Origin: Syncephalis fuscata
Taxonomy: Eukaryota > Zoopagomycota > Zoopagomycetes > Zoopagales > Piptocephalidaceae
Assembly: GCA_025786725.1 (NCBI GenBank)
Contig: JAHLTZ010000006.1
Coordinates: 124,001-188,000 of the forward strand
Length of the DNA: 64,000 nt
Direction: 5' to 3'
Part shown: positions 37,345-47,586 of the stretch, piece after piece
How the letters are laid out: each line of letters starts with the position of its first letter
Numbering within the stretch: the stretch's first letter is position 1
Position numbers and translations under genes: made by a program
The notes under the pieces: generated by a model
The model's input: only the letters and a program-made list of their open reading frames with translations
Database searches by the model: none
What the model was told of the DNA's origin: nothing

Positions 37345-38430
37345 TATATAGCACAGGAGTGAGGCAATAGTGTAGTGGAGAGAAGAAAGGGGCCGAGAGC
37401 GATATTAAACTTCGTCGTGGCAGTTGTAGTGACAGTAATAGTGATAGCAAATAACAACGTGAAGCGGCACAGAGTGTCTACACGTAAGTGGCGTAACAAT
37501 ACGCAGGATTGGCTGTAAACAAAACAAGAGACAAAAAGGAGTGGAAATAAAGGAAAATAAAGTAAGCGCTGGTCGTTGTTGTCGTTGTCGTTGTTGATAA
37601 CAGTAAATCTGCGGTTGACTAGACAACACTGTACGTGAACTCGATGCAATGCTACACGTCAACACCGACACAGTATATATGGCCGCTGACAATGGTAGCC
37701 TAGCCAGAAAGCTAACGCACTTGTTTATCCTATCAACAGCGATAAGCGCTGACGGACGTGGGATTCAGTAGAAAAGGGTGGTAATAAAAGCTATATGTTT
37801 GAGTAGTAACCGAGCCAATGCAGAATATTCTACACTTGGTCAGCGATGACTTGCAACACGATCGGCAAGCAGTGCGCCACAATGGTGTACAGAATATGCC
37901 CGCGAGAGTGGACGAGAGAGAGAAAAGAACGGTATAAGCACTAGGAAACTGTATGGTGTGTGGATAGAATAGGAATGAGAAAGAAAAGCAAATGGGAAGA
38001 AAGGTGGACGAGAAAGTCAAATGATTGTGGAGGTAAGAAATTGTATTAGCACAGTAATGATGATTATTACAATAATATTAATCTATTGATTATAATACTA
38101 ATAATAGCACCATTACGCACCACACTTAATCGTTTCCTCTCTCACACTGATATATATGTGTGTGTGTGTGTATGGCATAGACTTGTTTTAAAAATGTCAA
38201 TTTCACAAATCAGACTTTGGGTGGATTTAAATCCTTGTTTTTCAGTGGTACCAATGAGGTCACTGAATAAATTAACTATGACTCGTTTAACAATCATCTA
38301 TTAATATGTCTGTGTCTCTCTTCTATGTGTGTGTGTGTGTGTGTGTGTAAGCGGAGTGATGCGGTATTTCTTTGTTAACACCACTTTTTGTCAAAGGTTT
38401 TAGAACCAACGGCCATCTATAGATTACAAT
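37345..38430. other. Intergenic region, divergent, with GT microsatellites
   Basis: Upstream of Cut8 the minus strand is pyrimidine-rich (37380-38030), like other promoters in this window. Two GT runs lie at about 38157-38171 and 38325-38348. Open frames on the minus strand here reflect the biased composition. Confidence 0.6.
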
Positions 38431-38832
38431 ATGACCATCACTAGCAATATACTATGTTCAACAAGTAGGCCATCGTACATTTGGCGTCGACAACAACTGA
38501 AACGGCTACTTGCAGCACGCGCCATCTCCACGCCTTCTACTTTGTCATCCTCGTCAACTTTGTCTTCTTCGTTATCAGTTTCTCAGCGCCATCCTATGAC
38601 GATTGGTTATCACCAGCGGGACCTTTTACAGTTTTATGGAGGAGACGCGGCTCGACTTCGTCTCCGTCCTATTAGACTGGATTCACAAGAATTGCAACAA
38701 CAACGACAACGCCGTCGGGATCAACGCCAATCAAGTGCTGAGCAAGAATCTGATGAACATAATGATTTATTTGGATTCTTCCGACCATTTGCCGTTGGAA
38801 CAATAGGCTATCTAGGATATGAGCATTTTTAG
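38431..38832 (+). CDS. Probable small mitochondrial protein, 133 aa
   Basis: A single exon starting MTITSNILCSTSRPSYIW followed by RRQQLKRLLAARAIST, an Arg-rich, acid-free N-terminus typical of a mitochondrial presequence. A Ser/Thr linker, then an Arg/Gln-rich helical part (ELQQQRQRRRDQRQSS) and a hydrophobic Gly/Phe ending, DLFGFFRPFAVGTIGYLGYE, that could be a short membrane segment. No family is recognised. The plausible targeting peptide and full-length frame argue for a real gene. Confidence 0.6.
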   Translation: MTITSNILCSTSRPSYIWRRQQLKRLLAARAISTPSTLSSSSTLSSSLSVSQRHPMTIGYHQRDLLQFYGGDAARLRLRPIRLDSQELQQQRQRRRDQRQSSAEQESDEHNDLFGFFRPFAVGTIGYLGYEHF

Positions 38833-40755
38833 ACGATGATGAATATGCTTTTTCTTAACTGATGGCATTTCTTGATAGCCCAAGCCTATATGTATATGTA
38901 CTGGCATTGAAAGTATATAATATAGCTTACACAGTTTTCTATTAAATAGTATTATTTCAAAAGTGCTTATAGTGTTACAACTCTAGTTTAGAGACTGTAA
39001 CTCAGATGACCAACTACATCTTGTCTTAACATATCTATATACTAACAAAAAGCAATATAATGATATCATGCTATATAATAGCTAATAAATAAATACCACT
39101 TTTTAGCTGTAGCTATGATTCCAAAAGTCTTTTTTAATATTGTGTAGTCGATAAAGAATAAAGCAGCATAAAATTCTACGAGTGAGCAAGTAAAGGCGTG
39201 TAAATTTAGTGAAAAGCTACAGCGGCTATGACTACAAGATGAACCAATATTTGCAATAAATGCGATCAGCAATACACAAACAATGTTTCATTAATACTGT
39301 ATTATCAGTAAATCATATAGTGGTATATAATAAAATGAATATACATTGGTGATGATATGAATAAACAGATGATATATGTGTAAAGATAATAATGATAGTT
39401 TTTATCACTGACCGCAGTCATTGTCTAGTTCCATGTTTAGTAGGCCAAATAGTAGTTCAGTTGTACAATTATTAGCAAACAAAATTAAATGTTTAATAAA
39501 AGCCAATATTATAAGATGAATGCCAGTTGGGAATGTGATGTATATAAATACTAAAAATGCCGTGCATTGTTTATTATAAAAGGATCATACAGTAATTTTA
39601 TAGTCAATCCATTGTAAGAACAAAGTATAAATGTATTAATAATAGAATTTTTGGTAATACTATTCATAGTACAATATAGACGTCAGTGTTTACAACACAG
39701 CATAATCAGCCAAGTATTTAGTGTTATATAAATAGTATAATGGTGTATAAAAAGAAGTAAAAGTATTGAAATCTAAATCTAATTTTATGGATCTAGAATT
39801 TATAGATAGATATAGCTTGCAGATAGGTCAAACATTCAACATCGATGTATTTACAGTGCTATGTCTTGGAAGAAGTGCGAGTAAAAAGTATTATGTTTAA
39901 TAATTAACTAGCACCAAATATACAACGAGATTGATGACAAGACTGCTCAACATTATAACAGCTACTCTGTGTGCAAATACAACAAGAAAGATTTATACTG
40001 CCAGTGCTTAAGTTTTTGGCAGCTACCAAGGATAAATTGTTTTGTTGCTTCAGGGCTTTGCTGTACGTGCTATTCTAGTAAGCAACTATGTAGATTGGAC
40101 ACTAAGAACCTTTGAACAGATGTATTTTATTTATATAGCATATCACTCAATTTACCTGCCATGCCCGCATTGTTCCAAATCGTACATCTAGGATGTATAT
40201 AACAAAATACAACAAATAGCACAGCTGTTTTTACAAAATTAATAACTTTGCGTTGCTGCATGTTGATAGTCATGTATCAGTAGGGTTTATGCTTATTATC
40301 GCCTTCAAATTATATGTACTGCTTAATGGCTTTTATCACATCATTTGCATATATAAAAACAAGTTATATAAAAATTTGGACTACGACGGTTGAACCTTTG
40401 CTTTACTGCTGATATGCATATCATATGCTTATGTGAACGCATTTCAATGGATGTGAATTGTGTCCACATGATGCCCTTTATAATCTTTGCGTTACTGACA
40501 TAAATCCAATTAATTCTTCATGCGGCTGCAGTTTTGTCGGCGTAAATTATGTACACAGCGTATCATACATTGAGTTAATATTCACATTTCTGCAGTTTTT
40601 ATGACTTTAAATAGCTCACTCTAGCGCAAAAATAAAATTATGCCTTATCTAACCGCTCGTTCTTTGTTCACCCATACATAGTAGCTGTTACATATCCTGT
40701 ACTGAACACGCATTGACATCTAGTAAACTATCCATCCCAGCAAATCGATATCAAA
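38833..40755. other. AT-rich gene-free region
   Basis: Nearly 2 kb of very AT-rich DNA with no recognisable coding sequence. Toward its right end (about 40530-40642) begins one copy of a roughly 110-bp diverged direct repeat whose other copy follows the next gene. Confidence 0.55.
40530..40642 (+). repeat. Left copy of a direct repeat flanking the secreted-protein gene
   Basis: This segment aligns with about 41210-41324. Both contain TACATTGA, then a T-rich stretch, then ACTTTAA(A/G)TAGC. The copies are diverged, with many substitutions and small gaps. They bracket the gene at 40756 and suggest local duplication. Confidence 0.5.
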
Positions 40756-41115
40756 ATGAAACTTTTTGCTATTGCTGTATATACCGTTGCTTTATTGCTT
40801 ATAGCTACAACAACAAATGCTAGTCTAAGTCGTCTTCGTCGAAGACTACCGTTGAATCAAGCACAAGGTTCATACACACCTAACGAAAGTGGCAACGCTG
40901 TAAAATCAAGCTCAGGCCATTCAGTTCAAAATCAGCCAAATGTGGAGGCATGGTCAGTCCAATCTCAACCAAAACAAGCTCAAGAAGATACAGCAAATCA
41001 ACCAGGTCAAAAACAACTATATCGAAGCGCAGGGCCAATCCAGTTCCAACCGAATCAAGCCCAAGCAAATCAAGTGGCACCAAATGGGAAAGGCATAGGA
41101 GCATGGCCAGTTTGA
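40756..41115 (+). CDS. Small secreted Gln/Asn-rich protein, 119 aa
   Basis: A single exon with a clear signal peptide (MKLFAIAVYTVALLLIATTT, cleavage near NAS) followed by a basic LSRLRRRLP segment that could be a Kex2-type processing site. The mature part is Gln/Asn/Ser-rich with no cysteine. It contains two related motifs, VEAWSVQSQPKQAQ and, at the very end, GIGAWPV, plus repeated QPN/QPK units. The role is unknown: a processed peptide precursor, an adhesive or wall protein, or an effector are all possible. The start codon sits in AATCGATATCAAA-ATG, and the signal peptide resembles that of the micro-exon gene 2 kb downstream (both begin MKL and have an AV pair). Confidence 0.72.
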   Translation: MKLFAIAVYTVALLLIATTTNASLSRLRRRLPLNQAQGSYTPNESGNAVKSSSGHSVQNQPNVEAWSVQSQPKQAQEDTANQPGQKQLYRSAGPIQFQPNQAQANQVAPNGKGIGAWPV

Positions 41116-41209
41116 TTTTAAAAGCAGCAAGTCCGAGATAGAGCTAGTGCCATTAGCTAAATCATATTTCACATATAATATAATGATTGATACTTGCAGT
41201 CAGCATGCT

Positions 41210-41324
41210 TTAATTCAGTTGATGTAAACTATATACGTAGTGCATATTCTACATTGAAGTGATATTTGTATTTTTGTTGTTGTTATAACTTTAAGTAGCG
41301 TACACCGACTCAAAGTTAAAATGA
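41210..41324 (+). repeat. Right copy of the direct repeat flanking the secreted-protein gene
   Basis: This is the partner of 40530-40642, in the same orientation and immediately downstream of the 40756 gene. It is diverged but alignable over most of its length. Confidence 0.5.
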
Positions 41325-41489
41325 CCGTTTATTGTTTATTGTGCAATATATATATATATATTAAATATCCTTCGCTAGACACGTATTGCTATCTAGTCTA
41401 TTGTTTATCATTGTAATATTTAAATTAGCAAAAGTTATCTTTAAACGTTTACATAATATAACATTCAACAATAATAGGTATGCATATAA

Positions 41490-42130
41490 TGGATACCCTC
41501 TAGTATCTTTACATTAAGATCAAATAATTGACAACACCAATACCTGGATCTAATGTTTGATTGTCAAACAAGTCGATGCATAACAAACAAGAATCAATAC
41601 AAATAATCAGTAGTCAAGAATAAGGCCTGTATCAGCGGTTGTTCACACTGTGTCAAAAATAACCCGTTTACTTCTGTAACCAAACTGCAATATTGTCAAT
41701 TAAATTAATTGAATTTACTAGCTTAAGACAATGGATTATCAGTATTTGTTTGCGCATTGCGGAATTTTCCGCCATACATAGAAGAAAATACAGTTTCTTT
41801 TGAACATATCCACGTGCAAAGCAGACCCGCCACATACAGTATTTTCTATAGTGGCTTCTTACATCTTACAACATTGACCACTCTTTTTACGGAATAATTC
41901 ATTATGCATTCATAAAACAGGTTCAAACTAAACGAAACCTTCCCCCCTCTCGCTTTCTAAAACTGGGGAGGGCGTGTTAACCAACCAATAGGCCAAAACA
42001 CCATTTCAGGCCATCATGTTAGATCACTCATTAACAATAAAGCTTGTATCAGCATTTATTTACACGGGCTAAATATAACCCGTTTATTCTTGTAGCTTAA
42101 TTACAATGTCACATTAAATGAATTTGTAAA
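41490..42130 (+). repeat. Diverged repeats sharing a TAACCCGTTTA core
   Basis: About 41620-41735 and 42035-42130 align: both have TGTATCAGC, then ATAACCCGTTTA, then TCTTGTA/CTGTA and CAAT. A third partial match lies at about 44735-44800, which shares CTTTTACATTAAGAT and CCTGGAT with 41510-41560. The copies therefore sit on both sides of the micro-exon gene. No coding capacity or transposon ends were found. Confidence 0.45.
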
Positions 42131-42730
42131 CTAATCGATATATTTATAATTTAAAAGTGTAGCTAGCTTGTGCATAAAAGTATATACCTGTAAATAATAC
42201 AAGTTTAGCGTTATACTCGGTTTGAAAGGGTAAAAATATTTGAGATTGAGTTGTTGTTGATAAAAGCGGCGGCAAAAGGCATAGTGATGCATTGCAATGC
42301 TCCAATGGAACCAGTATATTTCATTTGCGACGCATGTCCAAATTCTAAACAAGGCAATAGAATTTTATTGCAACTCTACACATATGTACGGAATCGCTGA
42401 AATTGCTGTTTCATCTGGCCCAATCCGAGCATATTGGGTTAAGGCCTAATTACATATTACTATGGCGTTGCTACATCGGTATATGGATGGTTTAAGCTAT
42501 CACATGGATGTGTTTCATTGATTTACATCGCGTATCAGTGTTGTAATTGATAGAACACATTGTTTGGTTCTCCAAAATAGCAATGTATTTAAATAGTCCA
42601 CAAAAAACGCACACTTACCAGTGGCATCATCACATCAAACCCCACTTTCTGCTAAACACCCTCTATTCCTTACGCTGTTTCAAGAATCTTGCAGTATTCA
42701 TTTCACTTTGACTCAACAATCAACATCATC

Positions 42731-44665
42731 ATGAAGCTTTCTATTGCCGTTATCTGCACCCTCGTCGTGGCTTTTGTAGCCAGTACATCCACAGTGGATG
42801 CTAAGCCAGTTTTAGCTGGTCGCAGTAGGTTACAATTATAATAAATATGCAATGCTAATATGTAATAACAACATTGATAGGATGTAAGTGGTGTTGCACG
42901 TTGACTAAATATTTAACTAAATATTGTTTATATTTGCCAAACTAAAATTAGTCAGAGGTAAGCTATATTATATGTCAACTGACAATTTAACTAAATATAT
43001 GTTTCATTTAACACCTTAAATTAATAGCTTGTAAGTACACCATATAATGACTGGATATGCATTAATTATATACCGTTTATTGTGCATGTCAATAACTTAA
43101 CATTAATAGGCAGTAAGTGGCATTGTATATTGATTAGCTGTATACTAATTAAATGTACTGTACTATGTGTATCACAACTTAATACAATAGATCGTAAGTT
43201 TTGCTAAATATTAATTATTTATGTACTAATTGCATTATACGTATAATCTACATCAACCACTTGATACTAATAGTTGGTAAGTGATATTTTGCATTAATTA
43301 ATTGTAAATCAATTACTTACTATGTACCATCTGTATTGACAACTTGATATCAATAGCTTGTAAGTAATATTGTATCTTAATCGAGTTTGCACTAATTGCA
43401 TAATATTGCTGTGTGCATTGACAACTTAATATAATAGGTCGTAAGTAACATTATGTATTAATCGTTTATATACTAACTACATGCTACACATTATGTGAAT
43501 GAACAACTTAATATACTAGCTCGTAAGTAATATTGTATATTAATCAATTAAATAATAATTATATGCTATGCATTATGTAAATGAACAATTTGATACACTA
43601 GGCGGTAAGTAAGATTGTATATTAGTCGACTACACACTAATCATATGTTATTTGACACTTAAATTGATGCTTCAATATTAATAGCCGGTAAGTGGCGTTG
43701 TGCACTAGTTGAATATACACTAATTTCATGCTATCTATTGTTTATATCAACTTAATATTAATAGGAGGTAATTAATATACATATTAATTAGCTATATACT
43801 AACTATATCCTATCTATTGCGTGTATTATCAAATTAATGTCAATAGAAAGTAAGTGATATTTTATAACAATTAGCTAGTACTGACTACATTCTATGCGTT
43901 GTATTTATTAAATAACTTATAGGAATAAATAGTAGGTAATATTATATATCAATTGGCTATGTACTAATTGCATGTTATGCAACGTGTATCAATATTTTAA
44001 TATTATAGCTGGTAAGTGGCATTATATGTCAATGGATTATACACTAATTACATGCTATGTGCTATGTTCGATAACTTGACATCAACAGAGAGTAAGTCGT
44101 ATTATATATTGGCCATCTATATACTAATTACAATTTATTTTCATATCAATAATTTAACACTATTAGAATGTAAGTGCTATTATACAATAATTACTATTTA
44201 CTAATTGCATATTCATTGCATATCAATAACTTAATATTAATAGGCAGTAAGTACTAGCGCATATTAATTAACTATGTATTGCTTATACACTACATGTTTT
44301 TATATCAATAATTTAATGCTAATAGGATGTAAGCGATACTGTATGCTAATTAACTGTTTACTAATTATACGCTCATTGTGTATGTTGATACTGATACTAA
44401 TAGGCGGTAGGTGATAATTTATATTAATTATTTATGCGCTAATTACATATTATATACTTTGTGTATCAATAATTTAACACTACCAGATAGTGAGTAATAT
44501 TATATATTAGTTGATTATGCATTAATTTGTGCAATGTCTTGTGTTTGATAACTTGGCATTAATAGAGAGTAAGTAATACTGTAATTGGTGGTTTATATAC
44601 TAATTAATATTATTTATGTATCTATAGTATTTTCCTCAGCCGATATATTCAAAAAAAGGAATTAG
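42731..44665 (+). CDS. Secreted cysteine peptide gene built from 22 micro-exons
   Basis: Exon 1 (42731-42824) encodes a signal peptide, MKLSIAVICTLVVAFVAS, and a short pro-region. Then come 22 micro-exons starting at 42881, 42952, 43028, 43110, 43191, 43274, 43357, 43438, 43520, 43602, 43685, 43765, 43847, 43933, 44009, 44089, 44167, 44244, 44326, 44404, 44487 and 44566. All are 3 nt except 42952-42957 (6 nt). The last exon is 44628-44665. Each micro-exon sits between an AG and a GT, mostly GTAAGT. Exon 1 ends in phase 1, so every codon of the array straddles a splice junction. The fully spliced frame is 201 nt, 66 aa plus a stop, with no internal stop even though one exon reads TAG. The mature part has four cysteines spaced CX3C-X9-CXC, formed at junctions 3/4, 7/8, 17/18 and 19/20. 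That layout recalls the core of cysteine-stabilised alpha-beta peptides; function is not assigned. Exon 14 has an alternative reading (acceptor at 43922). Confidence 0.75.
42825..44627 (+). repeat. Tandem array of 23 related introns, about 80-bp period
   Basis: Introns run 42825-42880, 42884-42951, 42958-43027, 43031-43109 and so on to 44569-44627, most of them 73-83 nt. Nearly all begin GTAAGT (variants GTAGGT, GTAATT, GTGAGT). Most carry a central TA(C/T)ACTAATT-like motif and end in a shared segment close to CAATAACTTAATATTAATAG. They look like copies of one ancestral intron. The intervening trinucleotides are not conserved. The first (56 nt), the second and the last (59 nt) are the most divergent, as expected for array edges. 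Confidence 0.85.
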
Positions 44666-45306
44666 TAGTGTAATTGAACTACTAATTTAATACACTTCAG
44701 GCGTGCATTCGGTGCAAATCAGGAATTTGACAACTAAGCCGTTTATTTCTTTTACATTAAGATATTACCAATAAGCCTGGATTCAATTGTGTTTATTCAA
44801 CTATTTAGATTTTTAGTAATAAATACATGGTTTCATTCTGATTATATTTGATTAAGTTATTGTCACGATCTGAAAATAGAGCCAAAGGTGTGAAGCTCTT
44901 AAAGATTGCTCAGTATATATATATTTAAATATTTGTGTAGTACATACTCGATACAAATACACGCATAATTTGCCTAACTTCAATAAACACTATCCTCACT
45001 ATACTAGTAGTCTATTATTTAATTAGCTGTTTTATTCATGACAATCTAATGGTTGTAATAATAAGTTAATAAATGTGTAAAATAGCCGTTTTTTATCACC
45101 CATAGCTTATTATAATAACTATAGCTGATAATAGAACCTAAATGCTTCATACTATTTCATTATTAACATAGCGTTATTCGCTCATTTAACTGTTCACATG
45201 GTGTGGTTTTAGACATATTATTATAAAAACATGATCCCACATTGACATTGCAATGGCAGCTTACTTAAACAACAGAATTTATTGTTATTCATTGTACCTA
45301 TACTAA
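44666..45306. other. Intergenic region after the micro-exon gene
   Basis: AT-rich 3' flank. It contains a partial copy of the dispersed repeat seen at 41510-41560 (about 44735-44800). No gene is visible. Confidence 0.5.
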
Positions 45307-47586
45307 CTACATAGGCTGAAGTCCAATAGCAATCAACTTCTTCTCCACATAGTCTTCGATACCGTACTTGGATCCTAATAGTTTAATAAATATATATGAG
45401 TCTCGTGGGTTAATCGTCATATAGCATAGCAATTACCTTCGCGACCTGAGCCCGATTCTTTGACCTATCAATAATAAACAAAATATAATAATTATGATTA
45501 ATTTAATTAATTGCTATTGAGCTATCACTTACTCCACCAAATGGCGTAGCGTCAATACCAAGCGTGCTGGTATTCACACCAACCATACCGGACTCGAGGG
45601 CTTCAGAGATGTGGAAGACTCGGCTAATGTCTCGAGTGTAGACGTAGGCGGCAAGACCAAATTCCGTTTTATTCGCTAGTTCAATCACTTCTTCTTCGGT
45701 GGAGAACTTCTTGATGGCCAACAAGGGTCCGAATGTCTCATCAGATGAGATAAGTGCATCCTCATGCAGATCAGTAAGCAGCGTTGGATGGAAGAAGTAG
45801 CCGTCTTTTTGTCCAGATTGACGTAGCACTTCACGACCATCAAGAAGAACACGGCCACCACGTTCAACAGCATCATCGATATGCTTGTGTACTTTCTCGC
45901 GGCACGTTCCGAGATAAGTGGGCCTGTGGTCACACTTTCGTCGAATCCACTGCCCACACGCAACTTCTTCATCTTCTCAGTAAGCGTGGAAGCAAACTGA
46001 TCGTGAATGCCCTCTTGTATATAGATACGATTAGGAGCGATGCACACCTGGCCAGAGTTCTTTAGCTTGGCTTGCATTAAACCTGATGGAATATATTATT
46101 AATAAAATACTAACTGCTATTCATCCATCAATCTAAGCCTACCTTGAACAGCTTTGTTACATCGGCATCATCTAATATTTGTATAGCGTTAGTAGCTACA
46201 CTCTATCTATTACGTCTATTATTTAATTACCAAAGACAATGAATGGTGCATTGCCACCTAGTTCTACGACACTTTCTTGACACCAGCAGAGCATTGTTCC
46301 ATAATCAATTTACCAACAGCTGTCTATCAAGCATAAATTGTTAATAAAGCTATTTAAGCATTTGATACAAGTATATTGCTTACTGAACCAGTGAATGACA
46401 CTTTGCGCACTATAGAGTGCATGCATAGTTCACGGCCTACATCCTTGACATTTTTGTCGGTAGTAATAACATTGATAACGCCATTGGGAATACCGGCACG
46501 CTTGGCCAGTTCACAAAGGGCCAAAGCAGAATAAGGTGTTTCCGCAGCTAATGTTCATTCAAGAGGCGGTTAGCTAAATGACACGGCATTAATCTAGTCC
46601 CTATTCATTACCTGGCTTAATAACCACCGAGCATCCTGGTAGATATTGAGTTAGATATTTGTGTTTAAATAGTCAACAAATAACAACTTACCAGCAGCTA
46701 ATGCAGCACCGGCCTTGCGTGTTATCATAGCACATGGGAAATCTAAATAATACAATTAGCTAACTAAATGGTAAATAATTTAGTAGTTTACTTACTCCAT
46801 GGCGTCAGAATAGAGCAAACGCCCACTGGTTGGCGGATTACCAAAAAGCGATTGTTATGGTTTGGTGCAGGAATCACGTCACCATAAATACGACGGGACT
46901 CTTCGGCATACCATTGTATAAATGAACGTGAATATTTCACTTCATCAATGGCCTAACAGCGATATGGATTATAAGTATGTGGTTCTTTATACTAATATAA
47001 AGCATCATATAACTTACTTCCTTGTATGGCTAATAACAATAATAAAACAACGGATAGATAAATGATATAATAATAATAATCTTTTCCTACCTTGCCATTT
47101 TCCAATGTTAGAATTGTGGCCAAATCTTTTTCGTGGACCTTCATTAAATTGCTAAATTCTAACAAGATATCATGGCGTTCCTAATTAATTGCAATTACTC
47201 TAATGTTAATACGCTTTTCTTAATACAGCAAACGACTTACTTCACATGTCTTCTTTTTCCAAACGTTATAGCCACGTTGAGCTGCTTGCAAAGCATCTTT
47301 GACGTCATCGACGTTCATTTCTGGCACAGTGCCGATACTTTTGCCAGTAGATGGATCTAGCAGGTTGCATCGTTAGCATCATGCTATCAGCTTATAGCTT
47401 CAATCCATCGGTATAGAACCTACCGACAACTGGAAGTGTATCGCCACTCTTGGCTGCAACCCACTCTCCATCGACGAATGCAGAGGTGCGGAATAGACTG
47501 CTATCTTTTAACTAATTTATTTTAATGTCAGTACAATATAAGTAACAGCAGTCTGAACCTACTTGGTCAATACGAGGGTGCGACAT
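45307..47586 (-). CDS. Succinate-semialdehyde dehydrogenase-type aldehyde dehydrogenase
   Basis: Fourteen exons on the minus strand: 47586-47563, 47511-47424, 47356-47241, 47180-47091, 47039-47028 (12 nt), 46952-46796, 46742-46692, 46635-46612 (24 nt), 46547-46384, 46323-46231, 46171-46143 (29 nt), 46082-45533, 45464-45437 (28 nt) and 45374-45307. The product is 498 aa once three missing bases are restored. Landmarks are FVDGEWVAAKSGD, CSILTPWNFPCAMITRK, VVIKPAAETPYSALAL, VSFTGSTAVGK, the catalytic ELGGNAPF glutamate, the SGQVCIAPNR cysteine and ETFGPLLAIKKF. SSADH finishes the GABA shunt by oxidising succinate semialdehyde to succinate with NAD(P)+. The missing bases are near 46275 (two bases before the catalytic Glu codon), 46157 and 45890. 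The N-terminus has no evident mitochondrial presequence. Substrate choice is inferred from family resemblance. Confidence 0.9.

Noticed and set aside
42825-44627. Reading the 80-bp array as a CRISPR-like array or plain minisatellite
   Set aside because: The repeats are diverged, separated by only 3 nt, AT-rich and bounded by splice signals at every unit, and the triplets join into one open frame after a signal peptide.
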